NCBI GenBank assembly: GCA_002749535.1
Contig: MZZL01000405.1
Coordinates: 186,001-250,000, forward strand
DNA: 64,000 nt
From: Apophysomyces variabilis
Taxonomy: Eukaryota; Mucoromycota; Mucoromycetes; Mucorales; Mucoraceae
Direction: 5' to 3'
Translations under genes and position numbers: made by a program
Notes under the pieces: model-generated
Database searches by the model: none
What the model saw: the letters and a program-made list of their open reading frames with translations, nothing else
What the model was told of the DNA's origin: nothing
In this document: positions 53,098 to 64,000 of the stretch, one piece after another
Layout: every line of letters begins with the position of its first letter
How positions within the stretch are numbered: position 1 is the stretch's first letter

Positions 53098-56000
53098 ATG
53101 TCCAAGTTGCAACAGGATATCATCGCTTTAGCGAAGAAACGCAACCATGCACAACTCGTCCATGTCCTTAAAGAACATTCCCTCGATGAGGTTTGCCATT
53201 GAAGAATGCATTTCGTTTGTCTGACGTTGACGTTAGATCATTGCAACGATTCACTCTTGCCTGGGCTCTCACAGTAGAGACCATAATGACGAACCGATGT
53301 TGCTGATCAGAGGAACACTGATAGGTATAACATCACACTTTGTCTTCACCCATTTTCTAAGGTTTTTGCTTTACAAAGGGTCTCCCGCAAACGGCGACGA
53401 AGCGTGTATGCAGCGCCGCTCCGTTGTCCTGCAGCAGGTCATTGACTGGCAAGTCCATTTGATTTTTTTTATGCGGTTGAAGACATTGTAACGGTGGGGT
53501 CTTTCTAGGCTTTCTGCCGATGAACGCAACAATTCCACCACAGATATGAAGCTAGCCTCAAGTTTAGTGAGCTTGCTGTTACCAGAGGTACAATATATAT
53601 AGAAACTCTACCAAGGCTATGAATAGCTGAAATTACCACTTCATACAACGATAGGTGGAAACCCTCCCTGAGGATGTCATATACGAGACAGGACTTCAAA
53701 TCATCAATGTCGTTAAGGAGCATCGACCGGTACAGCCAGTGCTGTTTGAGCTTGCACCGAAACTATGGAACACATTATCACTGATGAACGCCAAAGAAAG
53801 AGTGTTCGATCTCAATGAACAGATACTATCTTTGAAATGGTATCCAAGTGTAGCTGTCAGTCTTGCTTCAGTGTTCAATGAAATCGAGCTGACAGTAAGA
53901 CAAATGGAACCAGTCGTTAAGCGTATGCTGAGGTTAGAACTGTTTTTTTTATCTCATCTGTACTCCTTTAACACGATGTTCCTAGACAACTTGAAGATCT
54001 GGGATATGAGGAGACTCCACCTTTCGTATACCAATTACTATTGCTGTCCCGCAAGGTAAGCAAAGAAAGCTCCGAAGAAGGAATCCTGCTCATTTCGGTA
54101 TCCATAGGGTTACAAGCAGCAAGTTATAGCTGGTATTTGTGAACATTTTAATAAATTGAGTAAATTCTCTAAAGACCATTCGGCGTCAAGGTGTGTTTTT
54201 GTTGTTTTGATCATAATCGCGATGTTCACCCTTTTTACTTCTTTTTTCTGTCACAAGAGGTCAAATGGAAGGGACAGTGATGATCCATTTAATATTTTCT
54301 ATCAAACAAGATCAGGTAACAAAGTCAGCGTGATGTTCATATTGGTAATAGCAAGGGTCTATAGGAGCTTGGGAGTGAACTTCTGAAGTATATGCGGTTA
54401 GATAAGACACACCTATTCGAGACGTTTAATATGGCATGTCTATTATCAGCTGCTCGTATCCACCGATTAGAAGAAGTTGTAAGTATCAGAGATCTTCGAT
54501 CCATTGCTAAGTACAGCTACAATAGATTTTTGATCTTTTAAAGAAGTCCATAGTATCCATTTATAAAGAAACAGATAAATTAAGAAAATGCGCATGGGTT
54601 GCAGGTATGGGAGCCTTATTTTACGTTAGAATTCATATTGAGAGCTACAGATTTTGCAAGAATTGATCATGAATGTGTGGAGAAGGTGCTGATGGATGTC
54701 GTGGAAAAATCATCATCTGGCTGGGATCAAATTATCCAGAGTATCACACAGTTAGCGATGATATTGATTGATACGGCGAATAGTCAAGGAAGCGCGCTGA
54801 GATCGTCCAGTAAGTCTTATCAACTATTTGCATTCGATATGTTCATGGGTTCTCTCAGATCCTGCTTCTAGCAGAAGTAACCATATCAGATCAGGACCGA
54901 TGGATAAGGTGGCTTCCGTTGGAGTACGCGTCTTGTTTAGAATGTTTCAGGTATTGATGAACATTTCGGACGTCAGTTTAACACAAGTTGATGCAGCTGC
55001 ACGATAATGTCCGATCGGAAATATTGGAGCAGATCACATCACGTATCGTGTCTCATTCCAACAGCGCTGCGAGCTTTTTGGAATTACTCAAAGAAGTAAT
55101 AAGCGAGCTACCTCACGTTATGGAAGGCTATATCAGCAATGTACGTCAAAACATGCATCCTTTCCGCAAGACACTGATATACAGATTCTTGCCACCAGTT
55201 AACAAGCATGCTCGACTGTTTGTTGTTTCTACCGTATTACACAGCCGAAGGCTTGATTGAAGCCGTCCAGCCAATTGCCAGCATGAATGAAGAATTCCGC
55301 GATGGGTTGATGCTTGTTTTACGAAAAAGCATGTTTGCAAAGTAAGACTTGCTCGATAGGTTACAACCTCTTAATATACATTGGATGCAGGGATCTAGAT
55401 GGACGAAAGATATCTGTGAATGGATTTCTTTGTCTCCTGCGCTATCAAATCTCAGCAGCTCAGCATGGAAAGGGTCGAAGCTCTATGAAATCAGAAGTTG
55501 TGGCGTTCGAAGTTCTCGGTACCTGGACCCATCTTGTTTTTATGCATGTTTAACCTTTCATATTGTATTAGGCATACTGCGAAGATGTTTTAATCAGCAA
55601 GCTGAAATCCGGGCAGATGCATATCACGGCCTTTGCGCCTTAGCACAGCAACACGAAATGTTGACAAGTGATGTTTATGACATATTTAATGCTCAGGTAT
55701 GCAGACTAGCGTACTGGTAGCTGTATGAAGATGCATTAATATATTTGGCAGTTTTCGAAAATATATGAAAAGGATACCAACGTGGCGTCCCCGTTGAAAT
55801 TGGATGCATGTGTGGAGAATGCTACCAATGGTGGTTACCCAAAGTTGCTTGAGCCAGCCCACATGCTGCTAGTCAATCTATTGCAAACATTACGCACATT
55901 ATCCGATGAAAACAAAAATGCTGGTAATGAAGAAAGTACTCGCGTAAACAGATTTTAATACAAACATCTGTAATCCTCCAGGTATTAGCTCGTCCTACAC

Positions 56001-58334
56001 CAGCACCCGTGATCAAATCGCATCTTTGACTTTTAGGTTAGCAAAAGCTGATTTGGAGGATTTCGAATTGGAGAAGACAGCCAACCTGGACATGGGTACG
56101 AATCTCGGATTACGGAACAACATGTATGCAAATGTATTGTTGGGGGTCTATGAGGTACACTGGCCACCGGAGCGATGCAGTTATCAATGGTGCTTTGTTT
56201 AGGCTGTTATCGAACACGAGTTCACAAGCAGAGGAGATTCTGTTGAATCGTTTGAGACTATCCTAAATTTGTTCAAGAAACGAAAAAACATTATGAACCT
56301 TCTGCGAGATCACTCCACAAACGCAAAAGGTTAGTAAACAAATATAACACGCTGTGTTCTAATGTATATTTTACGCGAAGGCCGCAAAATCTCTATACCA
56401 CATGCAACCACCACGCTGTTTACACTGTCTTTTTTAACAACGATTACACAAACAATGTTTTTACAGGGCGACATGCAAACTCCTTCGCGGACTTTACGAT
56501 CCGATATCGATTTCATTCACTATATTGTTTCTAGCACTCAAGCATGTCTACGCATGGTTAGTCCTAGCACAAATGGTATTCCTTCTAATACAGAAACTAG
56601 ATGATGGATGGAAATGGTAAAGATCGTAAGGATAGCCATTTTAATCACTGCGCAGACCTGGCACGAGTGTACATGCACATATTAATTACGGAAGATTCCG
56701 ATAGTAGTTTCATCAATCATCAGCCCAAAAAGGTACCGACTGTGATCGTTAAAATCCTTGTCTCATAACTATGTATCCATGTTAGGGTAACTCCGCACTC
56801 GGATGTATCGTGGATGCCATGAAATCTCTCTTTGATGCTGTGGCACAGATATGGCCCGATAAAATGGTCCACTTTATGTCAAAATTACTACAAGTAGCCA
56901 ATTCCGCAGAGGACGTCTCCAGTAATCGCAGTAGTAATTACGTTGTTTCGAAAGCCTTGGTGCAATTTAAGGTAACCTATGCTTATAGGTGATAGTATAA
57001 CTGCTTACCAAATGGCCCATAGGAAATATTGACAAAATATTTGTCGGACCGGGTACCTTTGCACAAGGAAGCTGTCGGAGTTATGCACATTGTCAGTTTT
57101 CTGACGGAGAAAATGGATCGAACCGCGGAAGATTTTTCTGAGCATAATCAAGCTGCGGTTGGGTGGATGCAAACGTTCGCAAGAGACCGACCACTTGAAG
57201 ATGTCGGACTTGCAAAAGAAATCATTTCTTTGCTTATAGCACTATGCGCCGAAATATCATTATTTGATATTATTATTGAATTCGCAGAGGATGTACATAC
57301 ATTGTATGGTGACATAGAAGCAGTATATGATAGTCAGCAAGAAGAGCAGCGAGTGAAAAACGTCTTGATTAACCCCAAGACATCTAACGTTGTCGCCATG
57401 CAAATATTAAGTTTTCTCGACCAGGCATTCGATGAGATGACGTGGTGCATAGGACATTTTAAACAATACGGTATACTGGAAACAAGATATCACGTAGTGA
57501 CATTGCTGATCTCGCCTTAGTCTCTAGTGAAGACCAGGATGTGGTCTATTCCTTTGAAAGTCGGGCTTGCAAACGTATGATATCGTATCTCTCAATAACA
57601 AGCGAGCTTACAAAGGCTGTAATGACTGGAACTCATGCTGAAGCTTTGATCAAAGCCCTGTCAAAGTTGTATAAGATGCTTACAGCATTTGTCCAATATG
57701 TAAGTCCTAAGTTTTTCCCTGTATGAAAATGACTGACAGCAATTTTTAGAAATTATCTAATCCTCAAACTATCTCTTCTGATTTCCAAAACTTAATCAAA
57801 TTAGCAGGGACGGGAGTGACAGACAAAATGTACAAGTTTTTAACGATCCATGGTCAAAACCAAGAAGAGGGCGTTACAGAGGGCTCTAAGAAAGGCAAAG
57901 GAAAGGGCAAACAAATGAGCGCAAAAGAAAAGGTAAAAAAGAGGAGGTTAGCTGGAAGGTCACAGTTAGTTTATATGCAAGCTAGGCAAAGATCCAAAGG
58001 GAATCTGTCCTGATTCCGAATCTGATCTTCGTCGTGGAGCAGTTTGAGCGTCGTTTAATCCAACTGACCCGCAAATCGAAGGTGGACCTAATGCAATATA
58101 TGAAACGCAGTACTTCTCGAGACTTCAAGATCAAACTCGAATTTATACAAGACGAAGATTCTGCAGACGAAGAGGAAAATTTGAAACAGGTTAGCTAATA
58201 ACAAATGGGTTTTCCTCAGATAGCTAAGACAAGGATACTAGGGTATGGTGATCGACGTAGATGAAAATGAAGAAGAAGAAGTAGGAGAAGAGGAGAATCA
58301 ACATCCTCAATGCAAACGGCAGCGTAATGCTTAA
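53098..58334 (+). CDS. FANCI: FANCI homologue (Fanconi anaemia ID complex)
   Basis: Solenoid protein that pairs with FANCD2; the monoubiquitinated ID clamp directs interstrand-crosslink repair. About twenty short exons from [20 protein letters not shown] at 53098. Diagnostic stretches: [16 protein letters not shown] directly before [19 protein letters not shown] (about 55389-55446), matching the human segment with the ubiquitinated Lys, which is conserved here; [71 protein letters not shown] end; and the signature C-terminus [37 protein letters not shown], with an acidic tail and KRQRNA, a possible nuclear signal. Intron 53449-53508 has a GC donor. No FANCD2 is in the window. Convergent with chorismate synthase, stops 158 bases apart. 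Individual exon borders in the middle are approximate. Confidence 0.92.
53449..53508 (+). other. GC-AG intron in FANCI
   Basis: 60-nt intron with donor GCAAGT. Exon ends ...GTCATTGACTG, next exon GCTTTCTGCCGATG; joining yields V-I-D-W-L-S-A-D-E in frame. The nearby GT (GTCCAT) gives the wrong phase. Confidence 0.8.
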
Positions 58335-58491
58335 TAGACCTAAATGTACAGTCCTGTATTACACTCCAAGATTTGACTCTCGTTCGTTACGATATTGATT
58401 TTTCTTGCATTGCGAAATTATTATCGGGAAATACTTTGTATTTTGTCTTTGTCTATAGCACTTATAGTCGGTCGTTTGTGCAGGAAAAAAT

Positions 58492-59840
58492 TTAATCTTT
58501 CTTTGGTGGCTTTCCCAGAAGAGAATGATGGATATCAATGGCTGGTAACCTCGCCATCGCCGCACGACGCGATTCTTGCTGCAGTGCAAGGCTAAAGAAA
58601 AACAGTTGCGTTAGACAATGTCACCTAAACATCCAATTGTTCACTTACTCCATAATGACCAATGATGCCATGGCTTCCACGATGGGTACAGCTCTGGGGA
58701 CGACGGATGGATCGTGGCGTCCTCTTGCTGCTAGGGTGCCCCAGACCCCGTCGTAGGATGTAGTTTGCTGATCGCGTGATATCGTTGCTGCTGGTTTGAA
58801 TGCGACACGGAAGTAGATATTCTCACCATTCGAGATACCACCTTGCACACCTCCGGAATTATTGGTGAGTGTGCCAAAAGTTCCATCTGACTTCTTGACG
58901 AAAGCATCATTGTGCTTATGTCCAGACATTTTCGTTCCGTTGAAGCCCGAACCAAATTCAAATCCCTTGGTGGCAGGAATGGACAGCATGGCATGAGCCA
59001 GTAAGGCCTCCAGTTTGTCAAAGCATGGTTCACCCAAACCGATGGGACAGTTTCGGATAACACAAGTAACAGTACCTCCTACTGAATCTTTCTCTTCTGA
59101 TTTCTTTGTAATGACATTCTTGATTTCTTCAGCGGTTTCGGGATGGGGGCATCGCGTGATATCAGCATCGACTTGTTCACGCGTAATCGTGTCAAGAAAC
59201 TCATAAAATTCAGGCTTAACATTCTCCGTTTCTTCCAGATCACGGATAAAAGGCATAGCTGCCTTTCCAACACTAGATGTGAATGCCACAATCTCGACGC
59301 CATAAGCCTGCTTCAAATATTTCTCGGCAATAGCTCCACCTGCCACGCGGCCGATGGTCTCCCGAGCCGAGGCTCGACCGCCGCCAGAAGACGCTTTCAG
59401 TCCATATTTCTGAAGGTATGTGTAATCAGCATGGCTCGGACGAGGATAGACATCGGTTTCACTATAATCGTGCGGACGTTGATCCAGGTTTGGCACCTGC
59501 AGACCGATCGGCGTGCCCAGGGTAACACCAAATTCTGTACCTGACATAATGGTGACTTTATCTTTTTCATCGCGCTGTGATAGTTCCAAAATAAAAGAAA
59601 AAGAGAAAAAACAAATGAAAGAACAGTAAGGAAAAAGAATCTTCTTTCTCATTTCATCAAGGTTCGACGTACGGGTGTCGTCAGCTTGCTCTGGCCAGGT
59701 CGTCGTCTTGATAACTGCGGCTGTATATCGTCTTCTGTCAGTGCCATTCCCGGAGGCACTCCGTCAACAATGGCACCGACTCCCTTGCAATGGGATTCTC
59801 CAAATGTGGTGACACGGTAAAGTTTACCGAATGTACTCAT
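58492..59840 (-). CDS. ARO2: Chorismate synthase
   Basis: Last step of the shikimate pathway: 5-enolpyruvylshikimate-3-phosphate to chorismate, with reduced FMN; cytosolic. Exons 59840-59673, 59574-58649 and 58591-58492, 397 residues. All three family signatures are present: [18 protein letters not shown] near the N-terminus, [20 protein letters not shown] in the middle and [16 protein letters not shown] near the C-terminus. Also [14 protein letters not shown] before intron 1, [20 protein letters not shown], and [19 protein letters not shown], then [20 protein letters not shown]. Intron 1 runs from GTACGT to CACAG; after it [20 protein letters not shown] reads through normally. The last exon adds a short basic tail (GKPPKKD). 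Fungal enzymes are bifunctional, with an NADPH-dependent flavin reductase activity; this length agrees. Confidence 0.96.
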
Positions 59841-60118
59841 TCCGTATAGGTAACTAAAAAAGTGAAAAGCAAGCAGGTAGGGTAGGGAAAGAAAAAAGAA
59901 AAAAAAAAGGCAATCTGATTCGGCAGTCACGGCCATGGCCAACGTTAGTGTGAGTCATCCGACCTTCCAACTGTCATTGACAGATATGCAAAGCAAGCGG
60001 GGCTTACTCAGATCATCTTGACCAATGAAGTTACAGCTTGCCTGATTGTAGGGCATTATCTCTCCATACCGATTGGTTTTTTCCTTTTGCGTACTGCTGG
60101 TTTTAGAAACATAAAAAA
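59841..60118. other. Intergenic, ARO2 5' flank
   Basis: Under 300 bases upstream of the chorismate synthase start; expected promoter. No specific element recognised. Confidence 0.4.
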
Positions 60119-60870
60119 TTGTATCAACGGTCTTCCTATGAATACATGCATTGCTTCAACGTGGTTAATGAAATTCATGAATTTGATCTAGTGAAAGTAG
60201 AACGAAAAGTTCAAACGCATCTATATGACCACTGCTTTCGAATGGTAGCCAGTTGTAGAGGAGAAGAAGCCTATAAAGCAGCTGAACCGGATGTAAAGGA
60301 CCTTATGGATTTTGGTACCTTCCATAAAAATTTACAGAAAACTACTCTGGTTCTTCCACAAGAGTCAACAACCGAGACTCAAATTAAACATTATAATTAC
60401 GTTTGCTAATCTTCTATAACAAAATTAGACTGGTGAATCCTGCATTTATCCATTAGCGATAAAGGCAAACTAAACTTGCAGAAGTAGCCAAAATACAATA
60501 AGAACAAGCCGGATCATGGCCTTGAAAGCGAATGTCCTTCGGAGACAAGGCGAAAAATCAGCAGAGTACCTCGAGCACAAATGTGTCTCATACAACTGCA
60601 GGATCCAAGAACTGTCATAGCCGGTTCATCCGTTGAACAAATGCGTCAAGTTACTTGTACCTTATATTTGAGTTTGTATCCACCAGATCCTATTGATGAA
60701 GAGGCTGGTTTGGATCTACTAAATCATATCTGGCGACCGATGTGCTCATGCAAGACTAAGATGGACTTTAAAAGATATCACTCTGGATCAGTTGACAAAA
60801 AATCATCGAAACAAAGGCAGCCCCGATCTTGATGACTTCCCATGGTATGTTGCCCCTCGTATTGAAGTAG
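60119..60870 (+). CDS. Unidentified coding-like stretches, probably exons or a remnant
   Basis: Two plus-strand frames look protein-like. First, 60119-60409: LYQRSSYEYMHCFNVVNEIH, then FDLVKVERKVQTHLYDHCFR and KDLMDFGTFHKNLQKTTLVL, ending KHYNYVC. Second, 60578-60832: QMCLIQLQDPRTVIAGSSVE, MRQVTCTLYLSLYPPDPIDE, LDLLNHIWRPMCSCK. From about 60755 another frame gives TLKDITLDQLTKNHRNKGSP, then DLDDFPWYVAPRIEV. The overlap and frame change suggest a frameshift or unrecognised introns. No family recognised; no clear start codon context. It may be a decayed gene. Confidence 0.3.
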
Positions 60871-62338
60871 CCTCATTAGTGTAGCAAAAGACTTCTTCTA
60901 GAAAAAGAAAGCCTAGCTAGACCCCTAAAAACTTATTATTTGGAATTGGAACTTGGTTTTTCTTTTGTGGAGACATACACAAAAGAAGATATCACCAAGT
61001 ATTTCATCTCTTATACGCTAACGGAAACACGGCTTTATTATCCAGTTTCATTGTTAAAGTATTGGATATGCATTTGTACATAGGGTGAGGGTATGATATG
61101 CATCGATTTGTACATGAGACAGGAGATACGGTGTTTGTATATATATATATGTGTGTGTGTGTCTGTGTGTGTGTGTTTAACAAGAGTCGTTCAGTATGAT
61201 TTTATTTATTTTATTTTCATTTTAACATCAATAACGGCTATTTCGTTGCGCGAACGTCGAGATTCCTCTAGCCTCTGTTGTAACTCTGCCTCAAGTACAT
61301 TGAATCCTTCTTGAAACGATCTAAAAGAAATTGGATAGGCAAATAAGAGTGCTTTACGTTAGGGGAAAATGCCATGTCGAGTTGTGCAGAGGCCAAATAA
61401 AGCTCTGAGTACTACACGACGTGTATTATGACTCTCCCATACAAAACATGGAGCAAGGAATGTTATGTCGTACTGTTGTATATGTAGGTGAGAAAGAATA
61501 GTAAGAGCGAAAAAGTTTCGAGAGAGAGATAAAACTGAAGTACAGTTGAATTCCACCCAATTTAACATCTAGATTGAAGCCTCATGATATATCTACTTCT
61601 ACTTTTGACAACAACCAATAGCGAAAATAGGTTCCTTTAAGACGGTCGATATGCAATGTGATCTTTCCATGATAAATCAAATTGTCACGAACATTTTCTT
61701 ATACGTTTCGATCGCACCAACACTTCAACAGATTAACAGTCGGCCATCGTAGAAAAAAACACCGTTAGATCGATATCTGTCGCGTGCAAGTTTCTGGTGC
61801 TTTGTGAGACGCGGCATAGTGAAATAAATAAGAAAGTAACGCGTCTATTAGTGGCATACGATGCCATTTTGAGTTACATAGTACCTTTTCTCTGCTTAAA
61901 ATTTTTAAATCTCGGAAAAATTTGAAGCGTTTCAACTTTCAAAACAGAGACTATTTAAAGGCTTTTATTCAATAGAACGGTTCTAAAAGGTCTAGATACT
62001 ATTAGATTAAAATATTGGGGATATTGGGATTTGGAAACGCTCAAAACTCTCGCAGTTTTAGTGTTGAGCTCCAAAGTTTTTGATGCTTTTATGCTCCATA
62101 CTTTCTAAAAATTGGCGTGAATTATGAATAAAACTAGTACAAATGTTCTACGTTGACTTTATCTTTGCTATAATTTAAAAAGTATCCCGGTGTTCTGTGC
62201 ATATTCCCATTTAGTTGCCCACTGATCCCATGTTATAAATTTGTGATTTACATTAAACTGTCTGCTTAATTCAGTTAATCGTCTTTTATTGTATTTTTTT
62301 TTAGAAATTGATGTAGCACATTGGCAACATCTGATTAT
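60871..62338. other. Intergenic, mostly AT-rich
   Basis: About 1.5 kb before the GH92 stop. It contains a TA/TG microsatellite (61139-61178) and, on the minus strand at 61217-61319, a possible last exon preceded by TTCTTTTAG and encoding FQEGFNVLEAELQQRLEESR, RSRNEIAVIDVKMKIK, then stop, which is coiled-coil-like. Upstream exons for it were not found. 61800-62330 is AT-rich with no coding signal. Confidence 0.4.
61139..61178. repeat. TA/TG microsatellite
   Basis: (TA)n directly followed by (TG)n, interrupted once by TC. Dinucleotide repeat, likely length-variable between strains. Confidence 0.85.
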
Positions 62339-64000
62339 CTATGCATGGTTTTCACTTATAACAGAAGATGTCCCATAGGATGGGGGTACATCTTCCGTTG
62401 TTGTACCCCAACTGGATGGATTTTCCCCCATTGAGAAGTCGAGGGTCCCTCCATTGGCAAGCATGTCAAGTGGTAGCCAAGAACGCGTGATATTGTTACC
62501 ATTCAACTGGAGATTTTGGATGTAGTTTTTCTCCGGAGCCCCAGGGGCATTGATATGTAGTATGTTCTTGTTTCCCAGCTGTATCTTAATGGAAGAGAAC
62601 TGTGGACTACTGACCGCTAAACCATCGACGCCAGGGATCACCGGATACAGGCCTAAGGCTGCCCAGACATACCACCCAGACAAAGAGCCGAGATCATCAT
62701 TGCCTGCAAGGCCGTCTGGCTGCGTGCTGAATGCGGTTTTCATGATCCTTTGAACCACTTCCTGAGTGTGCGAGGGAGCGCTGGCCCAGTTGTATGTCCA
62801 CGGTACACCAAACGTTGGCTCGTTTCCCATATAGAAGTGTGGCCGTTCGGTGCCTGCATTCAATTGAGAGAAAAATTGATCCAGCCTTTCTACTACTTTT
62901 TTGTTTCCTCCTAGCTTTTCTATTAAACCTCCGTAATTATGCGGTACCATCCATGTGTATTGTTCTGCGTTTCCTTCCACATAATATTCATCTGTGGGTT
63001 CAAGCCAACTGCCGTTATAGTCGCGTGGTGTAAGGATAGGAGGCTGTGCAGAAGTGTCTATTAGGTTGGCCCAGTTTCCTGAACGCTGCAGTTCAATCTT
63101 TGCAAACTCAGTATCATCCAGGGCTGCTGCAAAACGTGAGATAGCAAAATCTGCGCTCGCGTATTCAAGTGTTGTTGACGCTGAGCCATCGGCTTCTCCG
63201 GGTCCGATATAGCCTAGCTTCAGATACGAGGCACGACCATCGGCTGTCGTGATGCCTTGACATGAGGACTTTGGATCGTTGGTCATCGTTTTCATATGGT
63301 TGAGTGCACCTGTCGTATCAAAATTTCTTGCACCAAAGGCATAGGCTGCAGCTATCATGAGCGAACCAGAGTCTCCAGGCATGGTCCCTGTTTCCACATT
63401 GTAATTCACCCAACGTGGGATAGCCCCACATTGATCTGCGTCATTTACTAGCGACTGAAGCGCATCTCCCGTCTCCAGAGGGAACAACCATCCTTTGAGA
63501 GACATCAAGGAACGGTAAATATCCCAGCCAGAAAAGGCAGTGTATTGGGCTTTCTGGCCCTCTTTCACTTGATATGTTCCGTTATCGAAACCAAGATACT
63601 GTCCATTCACGTCGCTAAAAATACTGGGTGCCCACTGTGTTCGATAGAATGCTGTATAAAACTTGACAAGATCGTCGCGCTTGTCACTGGTAACCTGGAT
63701 TCTGTTCAGCCGTCGGTTCCAAACATTATCTGCATCCTCTTTCGTTTTGTCAAAGTTCCATAATGGGTTCTCGGTCTCGAGATTCTCCTTCGCATTACCG
63801 GCGCTTACAAAAGAGATGCCGATTTTCATTAATACCGTGCTAGCTGACGGGAACTGCATATCCGCTTTTCCTTGGGTAATATTTGAAGATGGCAAGAAAG
63901 GCTGGTCGAATTCTGCATAGAAATAAACTTTGACGGGTGTTCTATGGTGACAGAAGGTAACGCCCATTGTGCTTCCAGTTAGAGTGTTGTTAGAGAGTAC
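62339..64000 (-). CDS. Glycoside hydrolase family 92 alpha-1,2-mannosidase, C-terminal part
   Basis: Calcium-dependent exo-mannosidase that trims alpha-mannose from glycans; fungal members are usually secreted. One open exon runs from the window edge (64000) to TAG at 62339-62341; the frame continues upstream without a break, so the N-terminal part is outside the window. Family motifs: FSGWDIYRSLMSLKGWLFP; GTMPGDSGSLMIAAAYAFGA; YIGPGEADGSASTTLEYASA; EGNAEQYTWMVPHNYGGLIE; MGNEPTFGVPWTYNWASAP; GNDDLGSLSGWYVWAALGLY, then PVIPGVDGLAVSSPQFSSI. The Glu of GNAEQYTW and Asp pair of GNDDLGSLS correspond to conserved active-site segments of the family. The GEADGSASTTLEY segment is the form common in fungal secreted members. 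Several N-glycosylation sequons support a secretory route. No signal peptide can be judged. Confidence 0.92.
   Translation of the reverse strand, partial: VLSNNTLTGSTMGVTFCHHRTPVKVYFYAEFDQPFLPSSNITQGKADMQFPSASTVLMKIGISFVSAGNAKENLETENPLWNFDKTKEDADNVWNRRLNRIQVTSDKRDDLVKFYTAFYRTQWAPSIFSDVNGQYLGFDNGTYQVKEGQKAQYTAFSGWDIYRSLMSLKGWLFPLETGDALQSLVNDADQCGAIPRWVNYNVETGTMPGDSGSLMIAAAYAFGARNFDTTGALNHMKTMTNDPKSSCQGITTADGRASYLKLGYIGPGEADGSASTTLEYASADFAISRFAAALDDTEFAKIELQRSGNWANLIDTSAQPPILTPRDYNGSWLEPTDEYYVEGNAEQYTWMVPHNYGGLIEKLGGNKKVVERLDQFFSQLNAGTERPHFYMGNEPTFGVPWTYNWASAPSHTQEVVQRIMKTAFSTQPDGLAGNDDLGSLSGWYVWAALGLYPVIPGVDGLAVSSPQFSSIKIQLGNKNILHINAPGAPEKNYIQNLQLNGNNITRSWLPLDMLANGGTLDFSMGENPSSWGTTTEDVPPSYGTSSVISENHA

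Overview
The window is nuclear DNA of a filamentous fungus, most likely an early-diverging lineage (Mucoromycota, probably Mucorales). The genes are split by many short introns of about 50-100 nt with GT/AG borders and pyrimidine-rich 3' ends. Several families point the same way: a secreted CotH-kinase protein, a FANCI homologue, a PTAR1-like prenyltransferase alpha protein, and MCT transporters. No rRNA, tRNA or CRISPR array was seen. The species call is inference.

Layout, left to right. 1-7.1 kb: two tandem same-strand monocarboxylate-transporter-like (MCT) genes, the first cut by the window edge, with a transposon fragment between them. A 435-nt poly(A) tract follows the second. 8.3-10.1 kb (-): pyruvate decarboxylase. 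11.3-14.3 kb (+): a Rix7/NVL-type double AAA ATPase for 60S ribosome assembly. 14.8-16.0 kb (-): PTAR1-like protein. 16.7-18.2 kb: a second, direct copy of the transposon fragment, followed by about 2 kb of unidentified, partly broken coding debris. 20.3-23.1 kb (+): a SWI3/SMARCC chromatin-remodelling subunit. 24.2-25.9 kb (-): a Kelch-repeat membrane protein. 26.6-31.2 kb (-): cohesin subunit SMC1. 32.1-35.2 kb (+): tRNA m5C methyltransferase Trm4/NSUN2. 35.7-36.9 kb (+): a Dma1-type FHA-RING ubiquitin ligase. 38.1-39.9 kb (+): AP-1 clathrin adaptor mu subunit. 40.8-42.0 kb (+): a membrane-anchored Ppn2/ApaH-like phosphatase. 42.2-44.2 kb (+): CotH. 44.6-45.5 kb (+) and 45.5-46.0 kb (-): an AhpD-like protein and BLOC-1 subunit Kxd1, tail to tail with 22 bp between stops. 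48.0-49.6 kb (-): F-box/LRR protein. 53.1-58.3 kb (+): FANCI. 58.5-59.8 kb (-): chorismate synthase. 62.3-64.0 kb (-): GH92 alpha-mannosidase, cut by the right edge. Unidentified coding-like stretches lie near 40.0, 52.0-52.9 and 60.1-60.9 kb.

The genes are mostly unrelated housekeeping functions: ethanol fermentation, ribosome assembly, chromatin, cohesion, tRNA modification, vesicle traffic, DNA interstrand-crosslink repair and aromatic amino acid synthesis. There is no operon-like logic and no obvious gene cluster. The most unusual signals are in gene structure. The second MCT gene needs a 2-nt microexon (5518-5519) to restore the frame and the conserved residues. Five introns across five genes are best explained by GC-AG splicing, four of them with the exact donor GCAAGT.
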